Positions 1 through 14,649 of a DNA stretch of 64,000 bases are shown here, one piece after another. Source of the stretch: Diphasiastrum complanatum (Eukaryota > Streptophyta > Lycopodiopsida > Lycopodiales > Lycopodiaceae); contig CM055112.1 in the NCBI GenBank assembly GCA_029204225.1, positions 21,396,578 to 21,460,577 on the forward strand, written 5' to 3'. Below the pieces are notes generated by a model. The model did no database searches. It was not told where the DNA came from and was given only the letters and a program-made list of their open reading frames with translations. Both the position numbers and the translations under genes were made by a program. Numbering within the stretch: the first letter of the stretch is position 1; the number at the start of each line of letters is the position of its first letter.

Positions 1-1500
1 GAGGATGGTTGGGAATGTACAAGGTCCTGAAAATGAACGAAACAAAAATTATCTATATCCATGACAGGAGTACTAATAATCTGAGAAAAATTATGAAGAT
101 AAGAAATTATATTATAACAATTCTCATAAACTAGCTTATTGATATCGAAGGGAGCCAAAAAAAAAAAATACTAGCAAAATATTCTAATTTGTCAGATGGA
201 ATGTCACTGGCATTAAAAAAATCCTTAAGTTTGTCATTTGAGGCCATGGAGGAACTAGCCATATTGAATCCGATATTGGTTCAACGTGACAGATAAATAT
301 CGGTAGAAGAATAAAGCAAAGTGCGCGCGCTGATCCGATATGGTAAGGCCGAGAATGAAATTTTTCAAAAAGAACTGGTTGGCAGTGGTTGATATCGATT
401 CAGCGCGACAGAATGAATATGAGCATGCACAACAAGGGTTGGCGTGCGTCGATTTAATATCGGGAGAATGAAGAAAAACAAGAAGGCTAGAGAGTTCAGA
501 ATAAAAGATTACGGTGTCGAAATAAGGCAAGTGGTGCACATATTTATAGCCAACTCCTGTTGATCATAGCCATGCATCTGTCAAATAACAAATTGTGATT
601 TACAGCCTATATTTATCCACCAATCAGAATGAGACTAATTTGTACCTAAGCTGAAATACATTGACTAGTCTAGTACTAGATCCAACTAATCATCATTAGC
701 CCTGACCCCAGAATCTGTACCTGCGCCGAAATGCATTAAATAGAAAACAACGCCTCCTAGACTAATCATTAAAAAAATTATAAACAATTGATTAATGGAT
801 ATCATTGAAAAACGTGAACCAAGAGAATCATTACAATCTCTCGTCCTATTTGAGCACTGTAAAGACAAAAAATTTTCTTTTGAGATAATGTTCATTCAGA
901 ACATTTTTATAAGTCTTTCAGTATGCGTTCTAGTAATATTTTTCTGCATATGGGATATTGGATCAGCGCGCCTAGCAAACGATGTATTAGCTGCATTTGG
1001 ACCTCGCGCGTTGAATCGCTATTCTAAGAAAAAAATATTGTCAAAATTTTCAAAACTATTGGATCCTATATGCATGATCAAAGCTTGATTTGGAAGACTC
1101 TTCATAATGGCCAAAGTTATGCAGAATCTATTGAATCAAGCTCTGATCATTCTTATTGCGTCCAATATCGGATGAGCGCGCGAGAATACATACTATGGTT
1201 GCCAAATGCTTTATATACGTGTTGATTAGCTATCGGGTGAAAATCTGGCTTTTGGTATTTTCAAAAATTATAATTATTGGATATAAAAAAGGTCTTATAT
1301 TTAAAGCTTCACGTTGTCAAATTCAGCATTAAATGGTAGAAGTGTGATATTATACTTTTGTAGCATTAATTGTAGATGTGACCATATTTTATTTGAAATT
1401 AAATCTGTTTAATTCGATATGGACTAATCATTTTGAAGACTGGTGGATATTTAGATTGATTTGATTGACAAGCCTCTGAGTAATCATCGTCGTAATACGA
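1..1500. other. AT-rich stretch without a recognisable gene
   Basis: Short frames on both strands have no domain or sustained coding character. Apart from the motif copies annotated separately, I see no LTR ends, RNA gene or exon here. Confidence 0.5.
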
Positions 1501-1770
1501 ACCACCACGTTTGCAAACCACCACATTTGCAATCATTTTTTATTTTCTCTATATATACTGATCGACGACGCTGAAATTTTTTTGCTTATAGTCAATTGCA
1601 TCCATGCGATATCGATTCAATGCGCTCGAAACCAACTTCCTTCAATCCGTTACTAGTGCGCGCCCATCCGCTACCAACTTATGTAATCGTTGAGCTCCGG
1701 TATCGCTTCGACGCGTCCGAATTGAGGTCTGATCCTGTAATCAACATTATTGCGCGCTGATCCGCTACTA
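322..1770. repeat. Cluster of GCGCGC / GATATCG-type motif copies
   Basis: A composite motif (run of GCGCGC next to TGATCCG and/or GATATCG) recurs in AT-rich DNA in both orientations. Copies lie near 322-341, 391-409, 441-463, 952-971, 1004-1018, 1160-1182, 1606-1629, 1653-1670, 1700-1718 and 1750-1767. The last ends about 10 bp before the ATG of the H3-fusion gene. The copies are seen directly. A binding-site array or a decayed minisatellite are both possible; no function is established. Confidence 0.55.
1501..1557 (+). promoter_or_regulatory. Possible promoter: tandem 16-bp repeat plus TATA stretch
   Basis: Two adjacent 16-bp copies (ACCACCACGTTTGCAA at 1501-1516 and ACCACCACATTTGCAA at 1517-1532) precede a TATATATA stretch at 1550-1557. 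This is about 220 bp upstream of the H3-like start codon, a plausible core-promoter spacing for a 5' UTR of roughly 190 nt. The repeats are seen; promoter activity is inference. Confidence 0.3.
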
Positions 1771-1777
1771 CACATTA

Positions 1778-3447
1778 ATGGCACGGACCAAGCAGACAAC
1801 ACATGGGCATTCAAGTGGAATACCAATTTTAGGTGCGGGTCAGGAAAATCCACAATCGCCACCTCGTCCACCACCACCTCCTCCTAGGCCAAGGGGCAGA
1901 AGAAGAGATCCTCCATGGCTCAAGGATATTCAGAAGCTTCAGAAGACAAATAATCTTCTGATTCCGAAATCTCACATACAGAGGTCCATCAGGCAGGTGA
2001 CAAGAAGTCTATCTACAGATGTGAGATGCACGGTAACGGCAATTGAGGCGTTGTACATGGCATATGAGGATTTCTAGGTGAAATTTTTTTTTGATACTAT
2101 TGTTGCAGCTGTCCATGCCAAGAGGGTGACCATCATGCCCAAGGATTTCAACATAGTGTTTAGGCTTCGGGACACATACGACAAGTTTGCTGAATACTTT
2201 AGACCTGCTCCCTCCTCTCCTCCAAAACAAGATTCAGAGAGGAGAAAACACAAGCAATCTCAACCAACCCGGCTTGTTATTCATATACAGAACGGGAGTG
2301 TTTCAAAGAAGAGGAGGTCTCTTGACCCTCCATCTAAAGCGAGGGATTTTTCCAAGCCAACTCCTCTGAATACTATTCTTTCTTCTTATTCATTCCCCTC
2401 TTAATTCTCCTTCTTCTCCTCCTAAGTCTCCTTCTTCTCCTTCCACTCCATCTTTAACTTATCCTGCTAAATCTTCCTCTCCTAATAAATCTCCACCTCC
2501 TAATTCTCCTCCTCTTCCTAAACCTGTAAATATTAGTTCTCCTCTTCTTGTTGTTGGAAGCGATTTAGATGATTTTGTTAGTGTAAAGGTAGAATCAATT
2601 TTGAATGACAATTCTTTATGTGGTTTATCTGTGTTACTTCCGGCACCCCTTGCACTTGCCTTTGTAAATAGTCCTCAATATGTACAATATGACCAATTGT
2701 TAAATACGTATCAAGAAAGTGGACTTTTTGGGATTAACAGAACTTGCAGACAGGTTGATGAATCGGAATACAGTACTCGTGAATTCTGATGAGTTCGATG
2801 GAAGCATCAATTATGTATTGACGGGTAAAAAGAAATGTCAGGTGTGCTTTCACGACATCTCTAGCAAGTTTATGTAGCCACATGAAGAAGGCATTCATCT
2901 TATTTTGGAGAAAGGCACCAGGAAATAATTTGCCTAAGTTATTCATCATAAACCAGACTGCATGGTCAAACCAGATGATAGGAGAGTTATTTTTGCATTT
3001 ATCCCCACATCTACATCTGAAAGTTATCTTCCAGTTCCGGATTCTGGCTTGGTGAATTTTCATCATATTGAAGCTAGTTTCAAAGTGTCCTCTAATTCTA
3101 GCCTAGGTTTGCTCAGAGAGGCAACGAGAGGGTTTGAATTTATTTATATGAATAATAGTGTCAAAAGCCACAGGATTCTCAAGTGAGGACTTTTTATGCA
3201 GGGTGGCCATTTTGCAGACTTGTATTTTTTTTTCGGTCAAATGTGTCATCATGATCCAAAGATCAATGGGTATAGGAGCGAGGAAATTGACAGATGGAAG
3301 GCTCTAGATTTTATAGAATGTGATAGTAGATTTGAACTCAATGATTCTATTAGGAATGAAAGGGACTTGATAGCTTTTAGATTGACAGAATTCGTAGGTG
3401 GACTGGTCACCAATGTCATAGATATCTTAAGAGAAAACTCTAGCTGA
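1778..3447 (+). pseudogene. Histone H3-fold fusion gene, degraded (about 556 codons)
   Basis: The product begins MARTKQT like histone H3, then has a Pro/Arg-rich tail (residues ~30-48) and an H3 fold. An alpha-N-like stretch (DIQKLQKTNNLLIP) is followed by TDVR and AKRVTIMPKD, the latter identical to canonical H3. LLIP after alpha-N resembles plant centromeric H3 rather than LLIRKLP. Downstream come a basic segment, a Ser/Pro-rich linker (~2390-2540) and an unrecognised C-terminal domain containing DEFDGSINYVLTGKKKCQ and RNERDLIAFRLTEFVGGL. Breaks: TAG 2075-2077 inside the fold, frame changes near 2390 and 2730, then TAG 2875, TAA 2926, TAA 2935 and TGA 3184 in an otherwise continuous last frame ending at 3447. 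Most stops fit a C-to-T change at Gln or Arg codons. The H3 fold is clear; one original long protein is inference. It could be a host H3 variant, or part of a mobile or endogenous viral element. Confidence 0.7.
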
Positions 3448-3863
3448 CAAGCACTATCCTTGTCAAGGTCATCAACAAAGACAAGAGGGTGAGGTGATAA
3501 AGGGACATCCAGCAGGAGTACTATTATTGTTTTCTTTTTCCAGGCTAAAACTTTTCTGATGTGCAAATTGAAAAATCTTTTCTCTTCTTCAAATTTTTCG
3601 ACAAAATCTTTCAGATAACCAAAGAGATTCTCAACCAAACTCAAGGTATCACTCTTTTTAACAAACTCTAAATAGTTTTTGACCCAGTCTATAGTCTCAA
3701 GAAGATCAATCAGGCACAAAACGTTATCCTTCAGTCCAGCAGAAGAACAAGTAGCCCTATCAATGTCAATGATAAAAGCATGCATCATTACGACTTTTTT
3801 CATACAACAAACAAGTGTCTGTATAAAATGGTTAGGTGAAAAAAGGGGCTCCCCATAACCCAA
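3249..3863 (-). CDS. Unidentified ORF convergent with the H3-fusion gene
   Basis: A 204-codon minus-strand frame. The part upstream of about 3450 looks protein-like: charged helical stretches such as LLETIDWVKNYLEFVKK and LKDFVEKFEEEKRFF, and an Asp-rich VFVDDLDKD near residue 125. The part below 3450 overlaps the plus-strand gene and becomes Ser/Leu-rich, so the true end is probably near 3450. I recognise no family. The two genes end tail to tail, which suggests one compact unit. It may be a relic, since no promoter or intron signal was seen. Confidence 0.35.
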   Translation of the reverse strand: MGYGEPLFSPNHFIQTLVCCMKKVVMMHAFIIDIDRATCSSAGLKDNVLCLIDLLETIDWVKNYLEFVKKSDTLSLVENLFGYLKDFVEKFEEEKRFFNLHIRKVLAWKKKTIIVLLLDVPLSPHPLVFVDDLDKDSACQLEFSLKISMTLVTSPPTNSVNLKAIKSLSFLIESLSSNLLSHSIKSRAFHLSISSLLYPLIFGS

Positions 3864-4489
3864 AGGAGTAGCGTATCGAAACCATCATGTGGACTAAAAC
3901 ATCAAAACAGACCTTTGTTAGCTTATGAATCGGATAAAAGGTAAGGGTTTCAGTACTATCCCAACCAAGGAATAGTCAGATTTACACCACCAAGATGCAG
4001 AGAGAGAGTTACAAAATTTCACCTAGTTTCTCTTGACAAAGCAAGATTGAAACCTTTTAAAGCCTTTATTCATATTCCAACAAGGTAAAATATAGCTGAA
4101 AAGTAAAATACATTAATGAAAAAGTATACCCACTTTAAAGACGTCCTATTGATACCTGCCACCATCCCACAACACAAAATCCCATGAGTTAGTACATTGG
4201 GGAAGACAAGTGTCATAGTTGAGTGTCAATTGTTATCCATGTCCAAAAGAAACTATACCACTTGACAATATAATAGCATTTTTAAATCATAGTCTTGTCT
4301 TCCCCAAACAATAGAAAGGTTTTTAGCGATAGGCTAAGCCCTAATATTACCATATCAGGACTTGTGCCATGTTGATCAGTTTGTGGGCAATTGGTCCATA
4401 TCAATTAGTATTTATTTTCAAACAGAGCATGAACATTTTTAACCATTTACATTCTATTTAGCTAAAAGACTTGGTGTGAACACATGTGC

Positions 4490-4765
4490 TGGTGTTAGGA
4501 CAAATCCATGTTGTTCTAACCCAAGTGAGCCTTGTAAAACAAGGTATGTCACGCACTACTATCCATACTTATGAGCATATCCATGCTCTCCAGTCGTATC
4601 CTCACCAGAATAATGTGACACTTATTTGGGCGGGGTTAAGTATTACCATGGTTGATTGTTATGAATACATAGGTATTAGGCTAAATCTATACAACATGTA
4701 ATGCATATGAAATGACGAGTTCTGTATTGTTATGTTTGGTTTAGAGCAAATCCATGCTATACAGA
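4490..4765 (+). repeat. Left arm of a degenerate inverted repeat
   Basis: Ordered words GGACAAATCCATG (4498-4510), GAGCATATCCATGCT (4573-4587) and GCAAATCCATGCTAT (4746-4760) correspond in order and similar spacing to the reverse complement of 8435-8725, for example GAAGCATATCCATGC there. The arms are strongly diverged. The origin is unknown. Confidence 0.4.
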
Positions 4766-5699
4766 ACTCTTCTATCAACCATGGTATTAGGACTTTGCTA
4801 CGGATAGGTATGGTTTATTACTAATGAGGGATTTCCAATGTTTTTACCAAGTATTAGGGCAGATTCGTGCCATTCACCCTTATGTAAAAACTTTGTATCT
4901 TACGCATATCCATGTTGTCTAAGAACGTTATATTGGAAACCCTACGATTTGGTTTGGGCATGGATTATTCAAGAATGGTTAGATTGTTTTGTAAACAGGA
5001 TTAGAAGGCATCTCTTTTATACTTAAGTCATTATTTAAACGTTGTGAAGAGTGGTAGATATTTGAGTACAACAGAAACAACCATCTCATGAGTGTTCATG
5101 ATGCGTGTGGTTTGTATATAGCTTGAAAATCGTAAAAAGAAGTCATACATGGATGATCGTAGACGTGGTTTCTTGAGAGGATGCCATGTTGTTTCCCCGA
5201 ATAGTTTGTTTTTGTTTAGATCACAACAAAAAGAGTAGTCTTTATCTTATAGCTTCATTTAAAAATCAAGTAAACGCCTAAGCAACTTCCAAAGAATATT
5301 CAAGCTCACTTGTTTTAATGTGTTTCAATAGGTGATGTACCTTTTTAGAGACTTATTGAATGCACGGTTCGAATTCGAACCAAAACGTAAGTGGTAGTAG
5401 GCCGTAGTAACGAAAGATGCTACATTTCCACAAAGCATAGATCATTAATTTAGTGTCAAATGATAAGAATCTCTATGAGATAAGCCAAGTGTTTGAAAAG
5501 ACATATAGAAGTATCATTTAAGTATCAAATCAAGTAGTAGATCGTTGTCCACACAACATTAGATCCATTAAGTCTTGTTCTAAGCAAACTTTTTGTGAGG
5601 TAAAAGATGAACTTTGGAAGCTTCCTATTATCCATCGTTGGACCAGAAGTATGTAAACTAGGAATTCATCACTTAAAAAGCATATTAGGACCTAGTGTC

Positions 5700-5898
5700 C
5701 ATCACTGGTGGACAGGAGGAGTATCTACTATAAAGTTTTATGAGGCTGCTATTCATTGTTGGGGAACAACGGCTAACATCATAAGCATCATTGCTAATCA
5801 TCATGTTAGAACCTATTTTCCATCGTTGGACAAGGTGTATGTACTAAAAAGTTTTATGAGGCTGTTGTCCATCGTTGGACAGCGGCTAACAACATAAG
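5700..5898 (+). repeat. Imperfect direct repeat, two ~80-bp units
   Basis: Unit 5700-5784 and unit 5821-5898 share CATC.NTGGACA, then AAAGTTTTATGAGGCTG, then TTGG and CGGCTAACA.CATAAG. Isolated CATCGTTGG words occur around it (5634, 6060, 6180), so more decayed units are likely. No coding signal. Confidence 0.55.
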
Positions 5899-7979
5899 TC
5901 TCCCTCCTCAATTGCGCAGTGACCTCGCAAGCACTAAGAAAATGCATTATTGAAGTTTGAATAAAATTGGACATGAATGTAAAAAAGTGCTTATGTTAGC
6001 ATCAGTTCCTGGTAGGTAGACAACATACAACCATAATCAACCAAATCTTTTTGTGGTCCATCGTTGCTAGGAAAGCATGCAAAACCATTATATATAATGG
6101 ATAAAGTATGGATCTGTACATCGATGCCTATGAGGCAAAAAAGACCTTTTTTTTATAATAAAGAATTGATGGGTGGTTCATCGTTGGTCAACAATCCATC
6201 CTCATCATTTTTAAACGCAAGTTATGCCTATTGTGAGGAGCAAAGTAGAAGCATATCATTAAAAAACAGTGGAGAAGCATTCAATCAATTGCTTAAAGCA
6301 AAAAAAATTGATAGCCTTGTAAAGAACTATATGATAGCTTCCAAAGAAAGGAGTAGTAGGGCGCAATCGCTGGAGGAGAGAGACAATGAACTCTTCTTCA
6401 CAAGATGTTGTGAGGAACATTAGTCGATATTGCATAATTTATAGTGTCGTTGCAGTGAGGCTTCTAGGGTATACCACACTTCACAGCGTACAAAGAGACC
6501 TAGTTCCAACATCGGTGTAGGGGGTACTAGGGCAGATCTGTGCCATACTAGCCCAAGAACATCCAAAAAGATCATTCGTAGATCATACACCTTATAGCTT
6601 GGGTAAATCCATGCCATGCAAGCCTGCAAGAGCCAAACCTTAGAGCAAGTACCTTACATATAGCAACCACATTCAATTTATCAGTTATTCGTATGTCATT
6701 AGCATTTTGTATATATAAATACCAAAAGTTTCTACATGAACCATTCTTCATCACATTTAGAATTGCATCATCAAGTACAATTTGCTTTAACACATTCTTT
6801 TAGCATTCTACATGCAACCATAACTCATAGCATTATTGGCTTTCCATATTAGTGTATACCCTAAAATTGGGTTAATATATGAAACTCAATGGTGTTTTTA
6901 TACATAGTTTTGTACCTGAATGCGTGGCAACGACATCTCCTGAGAACTACCCATCCTTCGCAAGGTATGCAATACACCTTCTTTATGTACTAGTAATTTC
7001 AGTACGACAATGACGGGTTAACAATGGAGCAATGCCCTTATTGTATTTCTTTATTACAATAAACGTATCTAGTTCTATCTGCGAATGGCAATAGCACATC
7101 ACAATAGATGTCCCTTTGTCATCATTATCAAGAAGTCAATATATTCACATAGTTATGCCATACCCTATCATCATCAAACCCTAGAATGTATCAGCTCTTG
7201 CTTACCATTCAAAGAAACCCATGCTTAAAGCACTTGCTTGGAGGATAAAGCAACAACAACGCTTATGGTATTTCCAATTCTTATAATCAAAACAATATGT
7301 AGGAATCATTTACACGAGCAATCAGGTCAAGTGCCCATCTTATAGCACATGCAACTTTTGTTATGGAGCAAGCCAGAAAGTAGATTGGGCGGCCATCTGC
7401 TCATATGTAGATGCTACATCGTAATGGACCGTATTATTGCTTAATCAAGCATACAAGTTGAATCAGAATGAAGTAAACATATACAAGGATGGAACAATAC
7501 TCATCATAGCATCATTTTGCAATGGAATCCACACAAAAAAGCATAGTAAGCAAGCAGTCCATCGCACTTCTGGTGGGCGGTCATATGCTTTTATAGTAAA
7601 GCGCCCACATACGTATAATAATCTACTAGAAAAATGTGCTAATATGCCTACCGAAGTAGCAAGGACAATGGCAAATAGGTGAGGAATGTACCTCAGAAAT
7701 GGATCAAATGATATGCTGGGACAATGCCCACTAGCAAGCACCACAATTGCTTCTTTGGAAGCCAAGCTTCTATTCCAATCAACTATCATCACGGTATATG
7801 TGAGCCACTCATAAAAACTGCCTAGCAAGCTTAACGCATTCATGCATAGGTGAGCATTATGCTAAAAAATTAACAGCATTCTTACCTTTGTTTGTTGCAA
7901 GCTCCCTTACGATTGTGTTACTCTTCCAATTGTCTTCACAAGTCTCCACTTAGCAATCTCCAAGCCATAATATGTCGCA

Positions 7980-7980
<1 letters not shown>

Positions 7981-8048
<68 letters not shown>
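7981..8048. repeat. Compound (TA)n(GA)n microsatellite
   Basis: About 22 TA units (7981-8024) run directly into about 12 GA units (to 8048). Confidence 0.95.
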
Positions 8049-11255
<3,207 letters not shown>

Positions 11256-12980
11256 CTCTTAAGACGTGGCGACATTATTTGGATGGTGCTAGCTTTGAGA
11301 TCCTGACTGACCATGAATAGAAGAGAAAAGTTTAATACAGTGGCAGATGCTCTTTTAAGAATGCCAATGGTAAACAAGTTGACTTGGGAAAAATGTTTGA
11401 GTGATCCATATTTTTCCATAGTATGGAAGACATTGCTGAAGAGAGATATACACACTTCAGAACCAATTGCTAGGCCTGGGGAAGATTCATCCAAGCATAC
11501 GACAACTTTCGTTGAGGATGAAAAACCCAAACATATGCCAGCTTGCGTTGAGGATTCTGAGTCTATAGATCCCAAGCATATCAGTGAGGTTGAGGATCCA
11601 GTTCTCAAGGATTTAAATGAAAATAGTGTTCCATTTAGAATGAGTATCTACTTTACAAAAGTAGAATATGTGTTCCCAACTTAGAGGATTTTAGGCACCA
11701 AATATTATATGAATGTCATGACAGTCCTATGCCGAGACACCCATGAATTCAAAAGAATTATGATATTCTTCGTAGGCAATTTTTTTGGCCCAATATGAAA
11801 AAGATGTCCAACAATATGTAACCAGTTGCCAGAAGTGTCAGATTAATAAAACAAGGCATCTAAAGGCAGGAGGGTTGTTACAGTCTCTAGAAATACCAGA
11901 TGGTATACGGAAAAGTATTTCCATGGATTTTATAGTAGGCCTGCCTAAGACCCAGAAGGGTCATGATGTTATATGGGTCACAATTGACCATTTGACCAAA
12001 ATGGCTCACTTTATTCTGACCAAAACAACTGTTAGAGCTCCAGAGTTAGTAAGTTTGTTTATAGACGGGCTATTTAAACTATACGGTCTCCCTTCTAGCA
12101 TAGTCAGTGATCGGGATAGTAAGTTTAGTGGAAATTTTTGGAGGGCAGTATTCCATCATCTCCATACTAAACTAAACATGGATACTACAGACCATCCACA
12201 ATTAGAAGGTCAAACAGAAAGAGTAAATTAGGTGCTGGAGGATATGCTTCGTGCATACGTCAACAAAATATAGACTAATTGGGAGGAATATCTTCCGATA
12301 TTAGAGTTTGCTTATAACAGTGTCAAACATTCAGCTACGGGATAGAGCCCATTCATGCTGATGTAGGGTTTTTAGCCACGCTCACCCACAGGAGTAGGAT
12401 TTAAACATGAAAAATTTGAAGCAGCAAAAAGCTTTTTAGAAGACCTAAACCAGATGGTAGAACATGCTAAGCATATCATTAGGCAAGCCCAAGATCGAGC
12501 GAAGCAGTATGCAGATCCACACAAATGGAATGTTCAGTTCTTCCCTAGTGAGAAATTCTTTCTTCGAGTCTCATATGATCTAAAACCCTCAGAACAGGAG
12601 TGTGTGCTAAGTTGTATCCTAGGTATTGTGGTCTGTTTACCATTATTAGGAGAATAGGCGAAGTTTCCTATGAGCTAGAACTCCCGACCAGTACTAAAGT
12701 CCATCCAGTTTTCCATGTTAGTCAGTTATGAAGGGCTTCAACTAGATCAGATAATCTAGTCAGGGACAATGTTCTAGTTCCTCTCGAGGATTCTCAACAA
12801 CTTTCACATGAGCCAGAAAGTATTCTCAATGTTAGGGAGACACAAACTCGTCATACCCTATATCAAGAATATTTAATCAAGTGGAAGAATCAGCCAGTTG
12901 AGAATGCCACTTGGGAAAAAGGTAGTATACTTCGACAATTATATCCAGATTTTGTCTTAGAGGACCAAGATAGCTCTTAA
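11256..12980 (+). pseudogene. Ty3/gypsy chromovirus pol relic (RNase H, integrase, chromodomain)
   Basis: Remnant polyprotein of a chromodomain-bearing gypsy element. RNase H (HALKTWRHYL...LTDHE, ~11256-11322) jumps to NTVADAL, so a block is deleted. The integrase follows: C..C of the zinc finger (SCQKCQINKTRH, ~11830), then catalytic-core words SMDFIVGLPKTQKGHDVIW (~11920), VSDRDSKFSGNFW (~12105) and HPQLEGQTERVN (~12192). A C-terminal chromodomain (QEYLIKWKNQPVENATWEK, ~12865-12920) completes it. The frame is broken by TAG at 12229, 12271, 12343, 12364 and 12373; most sit where homologues have Gln. No gag, protease or 5' LTR is seen, so the left side is truncated. Confidence 0.88.
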
Positions 12981-12991
12981 GGGAGAGGGAG
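12979..12991 (+). other. Polypurine tract of the chromovirus
   Basis: AAGGGAGAGGGAG directly precedes TGTTACGAG, the start of the 3' LTR. It would prime plus-strand DNA synthesis. Confidence 0.85.
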
Positions 12992-13700
12992 TGTTACGAG
13001 ACCATAACAATACCAACCCAACAGTACATATCGGAACATCTAATCATCAGGGGGCAGAGGACAATGTGAGTCAGAGGCATCCATGCATGCATACCATGCA
13101 GTTGGTATGAGGGCCAGTAATGCCCATGCGGACACATGCATACGCATGCAGACACATGTAGATGCATGCATGACAATCAAGGGCCATGCAATCCATCAGT
13201 GATGGACTGGGACCCCACATGCAATAGTAATCTAGTGCATGCAGCATGAACAGTGGGTGTTGGCAGTAACTACCACCTACCACTCCCATGCAAACTCACA
13301 CTGGGCAAGGAGGGGCATTCTATAAAAGAGTGCATTGGCTGGGTAGATCAGACTAGCTTTGTCTTCGACGTGGTTGTGTTGTTTCTACATAATGAGCCTC
13401 ATTGCAAAGCAGTTCAAGTTTACATAGAGAGACAAGGTCTGGCAATAGTTTTGCAAGTGAATTTAGGTAATATTAGTGTGGTCATTATTTACACTTCTCT
13501 GTTTCAATCTGTACAAAATGAAGACCACTCTAGTGATGAACCATTCTGAGTCTCTTTGATCAACTTCCAATTTCTCTATGTTTCTTTTACATTAGACTCT
13601 TCTTACTTAGTGGATGTATAGAATAGGAGCAAGTCATTGATGACTCTAACCTATTTTCATTAAGTAATTTGTAGGATTTCAAATTCTATTTGTTCAGTTG
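12992..13700 (+). mobile_element. 3' LTR of the chromovirus (right edge unresolved)
   Basis: The LTR starts TGTTACGAGACC right after the PPT. A U3-like part holds a dense cluster of CATGCA words (13078-13225), followed by TATAAAAG at 13321-13328. The 5' LTR is absent, so the CA end cannot be fixed; it lies before the splice acceptor at 13742. Confidence 0.7.
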
Positions 13701-13742
13701 TTTATAATGATTTGTACTTGTACTTATGTGTAAAGTCATCAG

Positions 13743-13907
13743 CTACCTATCATCATAGGAACTCCAGGATTGGAAAAAAACATTCAATTTTGTAAGGATC
13801 TACCTGGTGCTGAGCTTGCCAATGTTGCAGCCACAACAATGAATCTTCTTGATTTTGAAGCACCGAAGGACTATGAACCTTCTCTTATTGAGGTTGTTGA
13901 TGGTTAA
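13743..13907 (+). CDS. iPGAM: Last exon of cofactor-independent phosphoglycerate mutase
   Basis: Fifty-five codons ending in TAA at 13905-13907, preceded by an AG acceptor (13741-13742). The peptide has IIIGTPGLEKNIQFCKDLP, LANVAATTMNLLDFEAP and DYEPSLIEVVD. These match the C-terminus of plant 2,3-bisphosphoglycerate-independent phosphoglycerate mutase, the cytosolic glycolytic enzyme that interconverts 3- and 2-phosphoglycerate. The exon is open and the stop is at the family's usual place. Upstream exons were not found between position 1 and the acceptor; a chromovirus relic and its LTR occupy the preceding intron. It is either the end of a gene with very long introns or an isolated fragment. 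Family identity is firm; functionality is not established. Confidence 0.8.
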   Translation, partial: LPIIIGTPGLEKNIQFCKDLPGAELANVAATTMNLLDFEAPKDYEPSLIEVVDG

Positions 13908-14649
13908 TGGCCCATAATATTTTGTGAATTTTACTGTCAATAATTATGATAATCGTATTATTCTAAACGGCTCTATAAATTTAACCAATAGAGTAACAAT
14001 GCCTCTTGTTACAGTTGCAGCAAGTGACTTGAACCTATATACTTGTTATCATGAGACTTTTTTTGAATGAAAAATGAACCATTATTGTCTGTCGTGTTAC
14101 TTTTGCACATATTAAGACTTTTCTGCACAATTCAATATCAGATCATTTATATAACCATAGACTTATCTGCTCTTGTTATGATATTCTATGATAACCATAG
14201 GATATCATAGAATAAGTAGGTGAAGTTCCATTATTATTTAATCAAACATTTGGTCAAAGATGAAAGGTGAAAAGTCCTAATTTCTTGAAAATAATACCAC
14301 TTGGTAGTTGCTTGCGTCACAATTGACCTAACCAAACGACCTTTGGTTATCAAGAGAATACTGTGCAAATAAAAAATATATAAACCATGTAATTAAAGGT
14401 TGTGATTGCATTTGTAAGAATATGGTAAGAACTAGTTAATGGGACAAGTTACAAAGCTAATTTTGCTTTTTTGAGAAAATGTTACATGTCATGTGAATGT
14501 GTGCACTCTATAAGCATAAGACATCTGCATTAGAACTCAAAAGTGATCTCAGAAGACACTAAGAGATCCCTTCCCCTAGCACTCTAAAAAATGTTAGTAC
14601 TCATTTGAGATGGGGCCTTGTATGGGGAAGTATTTTTATGAGCTAACGG
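13908..14649. other. 3' flank of the phosphoglycerate mutase exon
   Basis: AT-rich, non-coding; probably 3' UTR then intergenic DNA. No other feature recognised. Confidence 0.4.

Larger units (their letters stand above)
3864..7980. other. No recognisable gene; degenerate repeats
   Basis: The frames here are short and lack domain motifs. The visible structure is a degenerate repeat arm (4490-4765) and an imperfect tandem repeat (5700-5898); further short copies of a GCAAATCCATGC-type motif lie at 4857-4873, 4904-4918, 6530-6546 and 6601-6617. Confidence 0.45.

Noticed and set aside
7437-7843. Overlapping frames of 81 and 126 codons
   Set aside because: Opposite-strand frames over the same low-information DNA, with no domain, splice context or repeat homology.
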